Positions 35,107 through 43,274 of a DNA stretch of 64,000 bases are shown here, one piece after another. Each line of letters begins with the position of its first letter. Within the stretch, counting starts at the first letter, position 1. Source of the DNA: VRUE01 sp963712595 (GTDB lineage Bacteria > Actinomycetota > Thermoleophilia > Solirubrobacterales > 70-9); NCBI GenBank assembly GCA_963712595.1, contig CAVQIM010000006.1, forward strand, positions 1-64,000, in the 5' to 3' direction. Both the position numbers and the translations under genes were made by a program. The notes under the pieces are model-generated. The model made no database searches. It was given only the letters and a program-made list of their open reading frames with translations, and was not told the origin of the DNA.

Positions 35107-35187
35107 GGGTGCCTCTCGAACGGGCGGATCCTCAAAGTGCCGGTCTAATTAAACGGCACTTGTTCGGGCGAGAGGCACCCATATATA
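35107..35187 (-). promoter_or_regulatory. Displaced acnA upstream region: TATATA box and long hairpin
   Basis: Arms GGGTGCCTCTCG (35107-35118) and CGAGAGGCACCC (35169-35180) plus inner arms AAGTGCCG/CGGCACTT (35135-35142, 35154-35161) form a strong two-part stem. On the minus strand it is immediately preceded by TTTTATATAT (35190-35181), a -10-like element. Before the IS insertion this would have been the acnA leader, about 110 nt upstream; alternatively it terminates the SDR gene at 35228. The rest of 35061-35106 shows nothing clear. Confidence 0.45.
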
Positions 35188-35227
35188 AAACGCTTGCTTA
35201 GACGGGGCACCGCCGCCGCCTTCCGAC

Positions 35228-36031
35228 TCAAGAACGCTTGTCGAGCTGGCCCGAGGCCACCGCGGCGGCGGCCTTCTGGCCTGATTCGCCGCTGGCGATC
35301 TTGACCGAGATGCCCGGGGTGGCCAAGGCGAAGTGAGCCAGAAAGCGCTGCTGCACCGGCGCGACCGTGATCTCGACCTTGTTGCGCTCTATCACCTTGA
35401 TCACCGCGTCGGCGACCTCTTTTGGGGAGCTGGTGCCGAGGCCCGGAATCGGATCGGCGCCAGAGTCCGCGTACATGCCCGCTTCGCGGATCGTGCCCGG
35501 GGAGACGAGCGAGACTCCGATGCCGCGCGGCTCGAGGTCGGCGCGGAGGCCGAGGGCGAAGCCGCGCAGGCCGAACTTGGTGGCGTTGTAGACGGAGGAA
35601 AGCGGGGTGGCCGACTTGCCCGAGAGCGAGGCGACGAAGACCATGTGGCCGCTGCCGCGCTCGAGCATCTGCGCCTCGACGGCGCGCGCCAGCAGCATCG
35701 GCGACTCCAGGTTCACTCGCAGCGTCCCGGTCAACTCCTCGGCGGTGAAGTCCGGCAGGCGCCCGGATCCGGGCAGGCCGGCGTTGGCGACGAGGACATC
35801 GACCTCGCCCGCCTCGGCGGCCAGCTTCTCGGCGGCGCCAGGTTGAGACAGATCCGAGGGAAGAGCGCGATGGCCGCCGCCGGGCAGCTCTGCCGCCAGC
35901 GCTTCGAGCGCCTCCGCCTTGCGACCGCTGAGCAGCAGCTTTGCTCCCTTGCCGGCGAGCGCCTCGGCGATCGCGCGACCGAGGCCACCCGTTGCCCCCG
36001 TCAGCAGCGCTGTTTTGCCCGCAAGTTCCAT
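35228..36031 (-). CDS. Short-chain dehydrogenase/reductase
   Basis: 267-aa classical SDR. Cofactor loop 'LLTGATGGLGRAIAEALAG' at residues 8-26, 'ANAGLPGSG' (NAG) near 84, catalytic Ser/Tyr/Lys in 'VASLSGKSATPLSSVYNATKFGLR' near 132-152 (YxxxK). NAD(P)-dependent oxidation or reduction of an unknown alcohol or ketone. ATG 36031 puts the Rossmann motif at the N-terminus; the longer frame adds an unlikely leader. Single gene between the displaced acnA region and the riboswitch-controlled locus. Confidence 0.88.
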   Translation of the reverse strand: MELAGKTALLTGATGGLGRAIAEALAGKGAKLLLSGRKAEALEALAAELPGGGHRALPSDLSQPGAAEKLAAEAGEVDVLVANAGLPGSGRLPDFTAEELTGTLRVNLESPMLLARAVEAQMLERGSGHMVFVASLSGKSATPLSSVYNATKFGLRGFALGLRADLEPRGIGVSLVSPGTIREAGMYADSGADPIPGLGTSSPKEVADAVIKVIERNKVEITVAPVQQRFLAHFALATPGISVKIASGESGQKAAAAVASGQLDKRS

Positions 36032-36136
36032 CCCAGCGCGCAAGCTACCAGCCGCCTGGTCGACAGGGATTTCGATGCCAAGTGCGAAAGGCCACAAAAT
36101 GTTTGTTTTTCATGAGCAAACGGCCGGCCGATCGTC

Positions 36137-36142
36137 TACACT
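36137..36142 (+). promoter_or_regulatory. -10 element for the riboswitch transcript
   Basis: TACACT, 9 nt before the first conserved riboswitch base. The same hexamer serves the sulfotransferase (7261) and kgd (26174) promoters. No convincing -35 was found. Confidence 0.5.
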
Positions 36143-36150
36143 GCCGCCGT

Positions 36151-36300
36151 TCCGAATAACCGAAACGCCGAGTCCCGCGCGCTGGGAGGTGCCGCGGGAG
36201 CGGGGGAACCACGTTTTCGGGGCTAACCCATCTGCACTGGATGGGGGCGCAGGCTCCTTTCGCGCTAGCCCGACAGCTAACCCCGTAGGCCGACGAAGGA
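36151..36300 (+). ncRNA. Cyclic di-AMP (ydaO/yuaA) riboswitch
   Basis: Conserved blocks in the right order: CCGAATAACCGAAACGCCGA near 36152, GCGGGGGAACCACG near 36200, GGGGCTAACCCATC with its stem to GGATGGGG near 36220-36245, GCGCTAGCCCGACAGCTAAC near 36265, and CCCCGTAGGC then GAAGGAG before the start codon. This is the ydaO class that in actinobacteria switches off cell-wall hydrolase genes when c-di-AMP is high. The downstream gene is an NlpC/P60-like secreted protein, the expected target. Confidence 0.9.
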
Positions 36301-36307
36301 GATCGGT

Positions 36308-36862
36308 TTGCGCACGAACAGGCATAAGCTCAAGCTAGGCATAGTCGTAACGGGGGTGCTCGCGGCCCTGGCCCTGACGCCAGGTGCGGCATCAGCAGAT
36401 TGCGGTGGCGGTGGTCTTTCCCCCGCTGAAACGGACATCTGCACCCCAACCGCAAAAGCACGACTGCTCCCAAATGGGATGTTGATCCCGCCCAAGTCCG
36501 CCCCACCCCGCATCAAGGCAGTGATCGCGGCGGCCAACCAGATCCGCACCAAGCCGTACATCTTCGGCGGTGGACACGCCCGCTGGTGGGACCGGGGCTA
36601 TGACTGCTCCGGCTCGGTCAGCTACGCGCTGCACGGCGGCGACTTCATCGAAAGCCCGCTCCCGTCCGGCCCGATGGAACGCTGGGGCCTCGCCGGCGAA
36701 GGTCGCTGGATCACGGTCTACGCCAACGCCGGCCACGCCTACGCGGTGATCGCCGGCGTCCGCTGGGACACCTCGGGTGACTCCAGTGGCACCGGGCCGC
36801 GCTGGCACGAAGACCTGCGCGACAACGTCGGCTACACCGTCCGCCACCCGGCCGGCTTCTGA
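36308..36862 (+). CDS. Secreted NlpC/P60-like cell-wall hydrolase
   Basis: 184-aa exported protein. Signal peptide 'LGIVVTGVLAALALTPGAASA' within residues 9-31. The C-terminal domain has the NlpC/P60-type catalytic Cys in 'YDCSGSVSYALHGG' (near residue 98) and the His in 'AGHAYAVIAG' (near 142), so it probably cleaves peptide stems in peptidoglycan. TTG start at 36308 with GGAG 6 nt upstream, directly behind the c-di-AMP riboswitch, tying wall remodelling to that second messenger. Single-gene transcript, followed by a hairpin terminator. Confidence 0.85.
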   Translation: MRTNRHKLKLGIVVTGVLAALALTPGAASADCGGGGLSPAETDICTPTAKARLLPNGMLIPPKSAPPRIKAVIAAANQIRTKPYIFGGGHARWWDRGYDCSGSVSYALHGGDFIESPLPSGPMERWGLAGEGRWITVYANAGHAYAVIAGVRWDTSGDSSGTGPRWHEDLRDNVGYTVRHPAGF

Positions 36863-36882
36863 GCGGCACGCCTGTCCGTAGT

Positions 36883-36908
36883 ACACCCCGGCCAACTGGC
36901 CGGGGTGA
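36883..36908 (+). terminator. Rho-independent-type terminator
   Basis: CACCCCGGCC-aact(g)-GGCCGGGGTG stem followed by ACTTTGTCCTT, 20 nt after the hydrolase stop. Confidence 0.65.
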
Positions 36909-36948
36909 CTTTGTCCTTGCTTTCCTGAACTGCTCGGATAACGTTTTC

Positions 36949-36963
36949 GTGTAGCTGCTACAC
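36949..36963 (+). promoter_or_regulatory. Inverted repeat just upstream of potA
   Basis: GTGTAGC-T-GCTACAC, a perfect 7-bp arm palindrome, 12 nt before the presumed TTG start. It could be an operator or overlap the -10 (TACACC). Confidence 0.4.
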
Positions 36964-36974
36964 CCGACATCCGC

Positions 36975-37982
36975 TTGGCCAACCTCACCAAGCACTACGG
37001 TGAGGTGGTCGCGGTTGCCGGAATCGACCTCGAGATCGAGCGAGGCGAGTTCTTCACGATGCTGGGGCCGTCGGGGTCGGGCAAGACGACAACCCTGCGG
37101 ATGATCGCCGGGTTCGAGGACCCAAGCGCCGGCACGATCGAGCTGGCCGGCGAGGACGTCAGCGGCGTGCCGCCCTACGACCGCGCCGTCAACACCGTCT
37201 TCCAGGACTACGCGCTCTTCCCGCACATGAGCGTCGGCGAGAACGTCGCCTACGGCCTGCGCGTCGCCGGCGTCGACAGGGGCGAGCGAGCCCGCCGCCG
37301 CGACGAGGCGCTGGAGATGGTGCGGCTGCCGGGCTACGGGGACCGAAGGCCGGGCGAGCTCTCGGGTGGACAGCGACAGCGCGTGGCCCTCGCGCGGGCG
37401 ATCGTAAACCGGCCCAAGGTGTTGCTGCTGGACGAGCCGCTTGGCGCGCTCGACCTGAAGCTGCGCGAGCAGATGCAGGTCGAGCTGAAGTCGATCCAGG
37501 GCGAGGTGGGCATCACCTTCGTCTACGTCACCCACGACCAGGACGAGGCGCTGACGATGAGCGACCGGATCGCCGTCTTCAACCAGGGCCGGATCGAGCA
37601 GGTGAGCCCGCCGGTAGAGCTCTACGAGCAGCCGGCGACCGAGTTCGTCGCCGGCTTCGTCGGCGTCTCCAACCTGCTCGAGCGCGACGGCACCCGCTTC
37701 ACGATCCGCCCGGAGAAGATCCAGCTGGTCGACCCGGCGGCGAGCACCAACGGCCTGCGCACCGAGCACGGACGCATCGCCGACGTCGCCTATGCCGGGA
37801 TGGTGACCCGCTACACCGTCGCCCTCGAAGCGGGCGGGGAGCTTCAGGTCATACGTCAAAACGTGGAAGGCACGTCAGTTGACGCTGCCTCCGAGCAGGG
37901 TAGGGAGGTCACGGTGGGCTGGCGCCCAGAGCACACGGTCGCCGTCCGTGGCAATTCGACTACAGAGGAGGAATCACCGTGA
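36975..37982 (+). CDS. potA: Spermidine/putrescine ABC transporter ATPase
   Basis: 335-aa ATPase. Walker A 'GPSGSGKTTTL' near residue 32, Q-loop 'VFQDYALFPHM', ABC signature 'LSGGQRQRVALARA' near 131, Walker B 'LLLDEPLGALD', H-loop 'THDQDEAL', and a C-terminal TOBE-like region (about 235-325). Energises polyamine import with the three genes that follow. TTG 36975 is the only usual start in frame; the protein would lack a few residues of the typical N-terminus, so a non-standard upstream start is possible. It overlaps potD by 4 bp. Confidence 0.9.
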   Translation: MANLTKHYGEVVAVAGIDLEIERGEFFTMLGPSGSGKTTTLRMIAGFEDPSAGTIELAGEDVSGVPPYDRAVNTVFQDYALFPHMSVGENVAYGLRVAGVDRGERARRRDEALEMVRLPGYGDRRPGELSGGQRQRVALARAIVNRPKVLLLDEPLGALDLKLREQMQVELKSIQGEVGITFVYVTHDQDEALTMSDRIAVFNQGRIEQVSPPVELYEQPATEFVAGFVGVSNLLERDGTRFTIRPEKIQLVDPAASTNGLRTEHGRIADVAYAGMVTRYTVALEAGGELQVIRQNVEGTSVDAASEQGREVTVGWRPEHTVAVRGNSTTEEESP

Positions 37983-39166
37983 GGACCGAGGACGCACACC
38001 CAACACGGACGGCCTGGCTCGTAATCGCCGGGCTGCTTGCCTTCATGCTCTTGCTGGCCGGCTGCGGCTCCAGCGACAGCGACGAAAACGGCAACGAGCT
38101 GACCAAGCTCGGCAAGGGCGAGGGTCAGGTCGACCTGATCTCCTGGGGCGGTTACGTCGAACCCGCCTGGTCGAAACCGTTCGAACAGAAGACCGGCTGC
38201 AAGGTCAACAACAAGGTCGCCGGCACCTCCGACGAAATGGTCCAGCTGATGCGAACCGGCCAGTACGACGGGGTGTCGGCCTCCGGCAACGCCTCGGCGC
38301 GGCTGGTCGAGGGCGGTGACGTCTCGCCGGTCAACGTCGACCTCGTCCCCAACTACAAGACGATCTTCAGCGACCTGAAGGACCAGCCCTACAACACCTT
38401 CGACGGCACCCCCTACGGCATCCCGCACGGCCGCGGCGCCAACCTGCTGATGTGGAACGACGACGACGTCAAGCCCGCTCCCACCTCCTGGAGCGTGATC
38501 CTCGACCCGAAGGAAGCGGCCAAGCACAAAGGCACGATCAGCGCCTACGACGACCCGATCTACATCGCCGACGCGGCCGTCTACCTGAAGGCCCACCAGC
38601 CCGACCTGGGGATCGAAAACCCCTACGAGCTGAACGAAGAGCAGTTCGAAGCGGCGGTCAACCTGCTGGAGGAACAGCAGCCCTACGTCGGCGAATACTG
38701 GTCCGACCTGACCAAGCAGATCTCGGCCTTCGCCAACGGCGACAGCCAGGTCGGCACCACCTGGCAGTACCAGTACTTCGCGCTCAGGGAAGAAGGGAAG
38801 CCGGTTGCCGCCAGCCCGGCCAGCCAGGGCTTCCTGCCCTCCGAGGGGGCGACGGGGTGGTCGGACACCTGGATGATCAGCTCCGAAGCCAAACACCCGA
38901 ACTGCATGTACGAATGGATGGACTGGATCGTCTCGCCGAAAGTCAACGCCGAAGTGGCCGAAGTCTTCGGCGAGGCGCCGGCGCAGAGCCTGGCCTGCGA
39001 ACACACGGCCGACAAAAAATTCTGCGCCAAGTACCACGCCGAAAACCCGGCGTTCTGGAAGCGCGTCTATTACTGGGAGACGCCGCTTGCGGACTGCGGC
39101 AACGGGTCCAATGACTGCAAGGACTACAACGACTGGGTCCAGGCCTGGACCACGATCAAGGGCTGA
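37979..39166 (+). CDS. potD: Polyamine-binding lipoprotein
   Basis: 395-aa periplasmic-binding-type protein with a lipoprotein signal: TM segment then lipobox 'LLLAGCGSS' with Cys near residue 29. 'LISWGGYVEPAWSKPFEQKTG' near 53 is the PotD/PotF N-terminal signature. Contains several extra Cys near the C-terminus ('CEHTADKKFC', 'DCGNGSNDC') that could form disulfides outside the cell. GTG start overlaps the potA stop (GTGA). Delivers spermidine or putrescine to PotBC; exact ligand unproven. Confidence 0.9.
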   Translation: MRTEDAHPTRTAWLVIAGLLAFMLLLAGCGSSDSDENGNELTKLGKGEGQVDLISWGGYVEPAWSKPFEQKTGCKVNNKVAGTSDEMVQLMRTGQYDGVSASGNASARLVEGGDVSPVNVDLVPNYKTIFSDLKDQPYNTFDGTPYGIPHGRGANLLMWNDDDVKPAPTSWSVILDPKEAAKHKGTISAYDDPIYIADAAVYLKAHQPDLGIENPYELNEEQFEAAVNLLEEQQPYVGEYWSDLTKQISAFANGDSQVGTTWQYQYFALREEGKPVAASPASQGFLPSEGATGWSDTWMISSEAKHPNCMYEWMDWIVSPKVNAEVAEVFGEAPAQSLACEHTADKKFCAKYHAENPAFWKRVYYWETPLADCGNGSNDCKDYNDWVQAWTTIKG

Positions 39167-39184
39167 TCGACCGGGCCCCGATCG

Positions 39185-40072
39185 ATGACGACTGAGGCGG
39201 TCGCGGAACGCAGGTCGGCGGGCCATAGGCTCGCCGGCCTCTTCCACGGCCGCCCCCGTCTGCAGGTGGGAGCGCTGCTGGCCGGCCCGGTCGGCTGGCT
39301 GGTCCTCGGCTATCTCGGCTCGCTGGCGGTCCTGCTGATCGCCGCCTTCTGGTCGGTCGACCCGCTCAGCGGCGAGCTCGTCCACAGCCTCAGCCTCGAA
39401 AACTTCGAAATCCTCATCGAGGAACCGGTCTACCGCGACATCGTCGGCCGCACGGTCCTGATCGCGGCCCTGGTCACGGTGACCGACGCGGTCCTCGCCT
39501 TTCCGATCGCCTTCTACATGGCCAAGATCGCCAGCCGGCGCGGCAAGGCAATCCTCGTCGTCGCGATCCTGATCCCGCTCTGGTCGAGCTACCTGGTCAA
39601 GGTCCTCTCCTGGCGGACGATGCTCTCCAGCGGCGGGGTCATCAACTGGGCGCTGGAGCCGTTCGGCCTGCACGGTCCGGGCTTCGGCAACACCGCGGTC
39701 TGGCTGGTGATGAGCTACCTCTGGCTGCCCTACATGATCCTGCCGATCTACGCCGGCCTGGAGCGGATCCCGAGCTCGCTGATCAGCGCCTCCGAGGACC
39801 TCGGCGCCTCGCCGTTCACCACCTTCCGCCGGGTGATCCTGCCGCTCTCCTTTCCGGCGGTCGTCGCCGGCTCGATCTTCACCTTCGCGCTGACGCTGGG
39901 CGACTACATCACCCCCCGCCTCGTTTCCAACAACCAGTTCATCGGCAACGTGATCTTCAACAACATCTCCAACAACCTGCCCCTCGCATCCGCCCTGGCT
40001 CTGGTCCCGATCGTCGTCATGGTTGCCTACCTGCTGGTCGCCCGAAAGCTGGGCGCCTTCGAGCACATCTAG
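39185..40072 (+). CDS. potB: Polyamine ABC transporter permease PotB
   Basis: 295-aa binding-protein-dependent permease with six TM helices and the cytoplasmic EAA loop 'SASEDLGASPFTTFRRVILPLSFP' (near residue 200). Pairs with PotC to form the channel. Starts 18 nt after potD. Fourth-position arrangement potADBC is intact and on one transcript. Confidence 0.9.
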   Translation: MTTEAVAERRSAGHRLAGLFHGRPRLQVGALLAGPVGWLVLGYLGSLAVLLIAAFWSVDPLSGELVHSLSLENFEILIEEPVYRDIVGRTVLIAALVTVTDAVLAFPIAFYMAKIASRRGKAILVVAILIPLWSSYLVKVLSWRTMLSSGGVINWALEPFGLHGPGFGNTAVWLVMSYLWLPYMILPIYAGLERIPSSLISASEDLGASPFTTFRRVILPLSFPAVVAGSIFTFALTLGDYITPRLVSNNQFIGNVIFNNISNNLPLASALALVPIVVMVAYLLVARKLGAFEHI

Positions 40073-40080
40073 GACGGGCG

Positions 40081-40941
40081 ATGCGACTCTCGAGACGACC
40101 GGCCGCCCTGCTCCGCCTCGCGGTGGGGGTCGGCCTGGCCTTCATCTACATCCCGCTGATCGTGCTCGCGATCTACGCCTTCAACTCGAGCAACATCCTC
40201 GAATGGCCGCCGCCGGGGCTGACCCTCGACTGGTTCCCGAAGGCGATCGAAGAAGAGTTCGCCCGCGAAGCGTTCGTCACCTCGCTCAAGGCCGGCGCCG
40301 CGGCGACCGTGATCGCGCTCGTGCTCGGCACGCTCGCCTCGCTGGCGGTCGCCCGCCACCGCTTCTTCGGGCGCGAGACGATCTCCTTCCTCGTCATCCT
40401 GCCGATCGCCCTGCCGGGGATCGTCACCGGCGTCGCGCTGAGCAACACCTTCACGCAGGTGCTCGGGGTCGACCTCGGCCTCTTCACCGTGATCGTCGGC
40501 CACGCGACCTTCTGCATCGTCGTCATCTACAACAACGTCATCGCCCGTCTGCGGCGGGTCTCCGCCTCCTTCGAGGAGGCCTCCGCCGACCTCGGCGCCC
40601 ACACCTGGCAGACCTTCCGGTTCGTGACGCTTCCCAGCCTCAAGACCGCCCTCGCCGCCGGCGCCCTGCTCGCCTTCGGCCTCTCCTTCGACGAGATCAT
40701 CGTCACCACGTTCACGATCGGGGCAGGCGAAGAAACCCTGCCGATCTGGATCTTCCGCAACCTCTTCCGCCCCAACCAGCTGCCGATCGTCAACGCGGTC
40801 GCGGTGATCGTCGTGCTGATCTCGATCGTCCCCGTCTACCTCGCCCACAGGCTGACCCGCGAGGAGGGCGGGCCCGTGGCTGCTCGCGGTGGCCGAATCG
40901 AGGGTGGTGGGGTCGAGACCGAGGCAACCGCGGTCCCCTGA
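40081..40941 (+). CDS. potC: Polyamine ABC transporter permease PotC
   Basis: 286-aa permease, six TM helices, EAA loop 'EASADLGAHTWQTFRFVTLP' near residue 165. Begins 8 nt after potB. The C-terminal tail is extended and polar ('REEGGPVAARGG...'). The stop is followed immediately by palindromic repeat copy 3, a probable terminator. Confidence 0.9.
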   Translation: MRLSRRPAALLRLAVGVGLAFIYIPLIVLAIYAFNSSNILEWPPPGLTLDWFPKAIEEEFAREAFVTSLKAGAAATVIALVLGTLASLAVARHRFFGRETISFLVILPIALPGIVTGVALSNTFTQVLGVDLGLFTVIVGHATFCIVVIYNNVIARLRRVSASFEEASADLGAHTWQTFRFVTLPSLKTALAAGALLAFGLSFDEIIVTTFTIGAGEETLPIWIFRNLFRPNQLPIVNAVAVIVVLISIVPVYLAHRLTREEGGPVAARGGRIEGGGVETEATAVP

Positions 40942-40944
40942 GTT

Positions 40945-41031
40945 CACCTGACCAAGCAGGCTAAGGACGCAGGGAGCGAAGCGTGCTCTGCACGTGAGCG
41001 ACCGAGGACGCCGGGATGCGCCGGTCAGGTG
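40945..41031. repeat. Palindromic element, AAGGACGCAGG family, copy 3
   Basis: Outer arms CACCTGACC (40945-40953) and GGTCAGGTG (41023-41031). Core AAGGACGCAGGGAGCG (40963-) and GAGCGACCGAGGACGCC (40996-41012) flank a short stem CGTG/CACG. It lies between convergent genes and supplies the stop codon of the TetR gene at 41025. Confidence 0.7.
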
Positions 41032-41735
41032 CGGGCGAGGCGCTCAGCCTCCTCTATACCCAGGTAAGGGGCGAGGGTCAGCTCGACCAGGTCAGGAAGG
41101 AGATTCTCCAGCTCCTCGCCGCGTCCGCTGCTGATCTCGCGCACGATCAGCGAGACGATCCCGCCGACCAGGGCTTCCTCGGTCGCCGCCGGCAACGGCC
41201 GGTCGCCGCCGTGCTCGGGCCGTCCGGCCTTGAGAATCTCGACGAAGCCCTGCATCGCGGTGCGATGGCGGGCGGCGATCTCGCCCCCGGCAGCGACGGG
41301 CTCGATCATGCAGAGTCGCGCCAGGTCGGGCTCGTCGGAGAGGAAGCGCAGCATCGTCGCCAGCGCGGCCCGAACCTTCTGCGGCCAGTCGGCGAACGAA
41401 TCGGCGGCCGCCCGCATCGAGGCGCGTATGTGATCGACGACCAGCTCGTAGGCGGCGAGGAAACAGGCTTCCTTGTCGGCGAAGTGCTCGTAGAAGGTAC
41501 GGCGGGACACTGCCGCGGTCTTGGTGATGTGAGCGACGGTCGTCGCGTTGTAGCCACGCTCGGCCACGGTGTCGACGAGCGCAGTGATGATCCGCTCGCG
41601 CTGGTTTTGCGCGACGAACTCGCGCGGAAGCCCGTGGCGACCGGCGGGAAGGCGCGGCGAAGGACCGGCTGACTTAGGGCCATCCGCCCTTTTCTTGACG
41701 GCTTTCGACGCTCGCTTCGCGGTCCCCTTGGCCAC
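41025..41735 (-). CDS. TetR-family regulator 1 of 4
   Basis: 236-aa protein. Basic N-terminal tail, then HTH ('LVDTVAERGYNATTVAHITK', 'AVSRRTFYEHFADKEACF') and helical ligand domain. It resembles the paralogues at 42449 and 43275 in the 'FVAQNQRERI' lead-in and 'FYEHFADKE' helix. Its last two codons and stop lie within a palindromic repeat. The target is unknown; no enzyme or transporter gene is adjacent on its strand. Confidence 0.85.
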   Translation of the reverse strand: MAKGTAKRASKAVKKRADGPKSAGPSPRLPAGRHGLPREFVAQNQRERIITALVDTVAERGYNATTVAHITKTAAVSRRTFYEHFADKEACFLAAYELVVDHIRASMRAAADSFADWPQKVRAALATMLRFLSDEPDLARLCMIEPVAAGGEIAARHRTAMQGFVEILKAGRPEHGGDRPLPAATEEALVGGIVSLIVREISSGRGEELENLLPDLVELTLAPYLGIEEAERLART

Positions 41736-41763
41736 GGACCGACGATACCCGAGCCGGCCCCGG

Positions 41764-42414
41764 TCAAGTTCCCAAGCGAAGGGGCTGGACGAGGAGCTCG
41801 TCCTCGGCGGCGCGCGAGCCTAGGTAAGGCATCACCGCCATGTAGACCAACTCCGGGAGGAAGTCCTCGCCCCGGTCGATGCAGCCCGCTTCGATCTTGC
41901 CGAGAGCGGTCCCGTAGATCGCGCCGGCGACGATTTCGGCGGTGCAGCGGGATACCGAGCCCGGCTTCTCCAGCTCCCCGCGGCCGTCGTCGAGGAAATC
42001 GGCGAGGCGCTGCAGGATGCGATCGCGGCGAGCCTGAGCGCCGTTGCCGGTCCCGTTGATCTCAACCACGAGGAAACGGGCCCGGATCGGGTCTTCCTGG
42101 AGGAAGCGCATCACCGCCCAGCCGGTTGCCCAGATCCTGTCGTGCCAGGACGAGGGAGTGGCGAAAGCTGGGATGAGACGCTCGGAGAGCTCGCGCGCGA
42201 TCTCGTCGTGGAGGGTGAGGAAGCAGTCTTCCTTGCCGGCAAAGCAGCGGTCGAAATGCGAGCGCCTGGCGCGGGCCCGCTCGCACACTGCCTCGACACT
42301 GGTCTCGGCGTAGCCGTAGCGCCCGACGAGCTCCACCATCGCCGCGACGATTCGCTCGCGTGCGGGGTCGGCAACGGGGGGGCCCGTGGCCGGCACGTGC
42401 GTGCCAGTGCTCAC
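41764..42414 (-). CDS. TetR-family regulator 2 of 4
   Basis: 216-aa protein from GTG 42414. HTH 'MVELVGRYGYAETSVEAVCERA' and a 'RSHFDRCFAGKEDCF' recognition helix; ligand domain to 'EDELLVQPLRLGT'. The recognition helix lacks the usual Tyr/Phe-Tyr pair, so it may bind a divergent site. Lies 34 nt downstream of TetR 3 on the same strand, hence probably co-transcribed. Confidence 0.83.
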   Translation of the reverse strand: MSTGTHVPATGPPVADPARERIVAAMVELVGRYGYAETSVEAVCERARARRSHFDRCFAGKEDCFLTLHDEIARELSERLIPAFATPSSWHDRIWATGWAVMRFLQEDPIRARFLVVEINGTGNGAQARRDRILQRLADFLDDGRGELEKPGSVSRCTAEIVAGAIYGTALGKIEAGCIDRGEDFLPELVYMAVMPYLGSRAAEDELLVQPLRLGT

Positions 42415-42448
42415 ATCAGCCTGGCCTCTCCCCCTTGCGCTGCTTCGA

Positions 42449-43162
42449 TCAAGCCGCTGCGGCTGCCCGAGCCTGCGCTGCATCGGCAGCACGGCTCGCC
42501 TCGACCTCGCCGAGGTACGGCGTCAGCGTCACCTGCAGCATCTCCGGCAGCAGGCCTTTGATCTCGTCGAGGCGACCCGCGACCAGGCGCTGGTGGACGA
42601 GCCAGGCGAGGCCGCCGACAATCGCGACCTCGAGCCCATCGGGGAGCCTGCTCGCCCGCGGGTTGTGTGCCCTTCCCTCGCGAAGCCTCGGCGTCAAGCC
42701 CTCCAGCATGCCCTGGTAGCGCGCCAGCGCGGCGCTGCCCGCAGCCTGGGACTCGACGATGCAGAGCTGTGCCCGCGCCGGCTCGGTAACCACCATCTCG
42801 AGCACGATCTCGAGGCCGGTCGCGATCTGCTCCTCCCAGGGCAGCTCCGGATCGAGCAGCTCGTTGAAGACCTCCCCCGCAGCGGCGACCGTCTCGTCGA
42901 AGGCAGCGAGGAAGCAGTCCTCCTTGCTCGAGAACTGCTCGTAGAAGGTCGAGAGGGCGACCCGAGCCGTCTTTGCGATCAGCTCGATCGTCGTTTTCTG
43001 GTAGCCGCGCTCGGCCACCAACTCCGCGGTCGCCAGCAGCATTCGCTCGCGTTGGTTCTGGGCGACGAAGTCGCGGGGGACTAGGTGTCGCCCGGGGGGC
43101 ATCTTGGCAAGCCGCTCCGAGAGCGAGCGCGAGTCGGCCATACCGACAAGATACCAGAACAT
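42449..43162 (-). CDS. TetR-family regulator 3 of 4
   Basis: 237-aa protein. 'FVAQNQRERMLLATAELV', 'GYQKTTIELIAKTARVALST' and 'FYEQFSSKEDCFLAAF' form the HTH. First gene of a three-gene minus-strand TetR run, divergent from the fourth TetR at 43275 across a 112-bp AT-rich region, which should hold both promoters. Confidence 0.85.
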   Translation of the reverse strand: MFWYLVGMADSRSLSERLAKMPPGRHLVPRDFVAQNQRERMLLATAELVAERGYQKTTIELIAKTARVALSTFYEQFSSKEDCFLAAFDETVAAAGEVFNELLDPELPWEEQIATGLEIVLEMVVTEPARAQLCIVESQAAGSAALARYQGMLEGLTPRLREGRAHNPRASRLPDGLEVAIVGGLAWLVHQRLVAGRLDEIKGLLPEMLQVTLTPYLGEVEASRAADAAQARAAAAA

Positions 43163-43274
43163 TTATCTCATGTCTACTTGCCTTCTCTTCAAAAATTGAG
43201 GCATTTTGGCCACCGGTGTTTTTAAAAGATGCTATACCTAGACAAAAGGTTCTCGTTTTCAAAAAAGTCGAGCG
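43163..43274. promoter_or_regulatory. AT-rich divergent control region between two TetR genes
   Basis: 112 bp, markedly AT-richer than its surroundings. It contains TTGAGG near 43196, TTTTTAAAAGATGCTATACC near 43229-43248 and AAAAGGTTCTCGTTTTC downstream. The likely rightward -10 is TATACC. No perfect operator palindrome was found. Confidence 0.4.
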
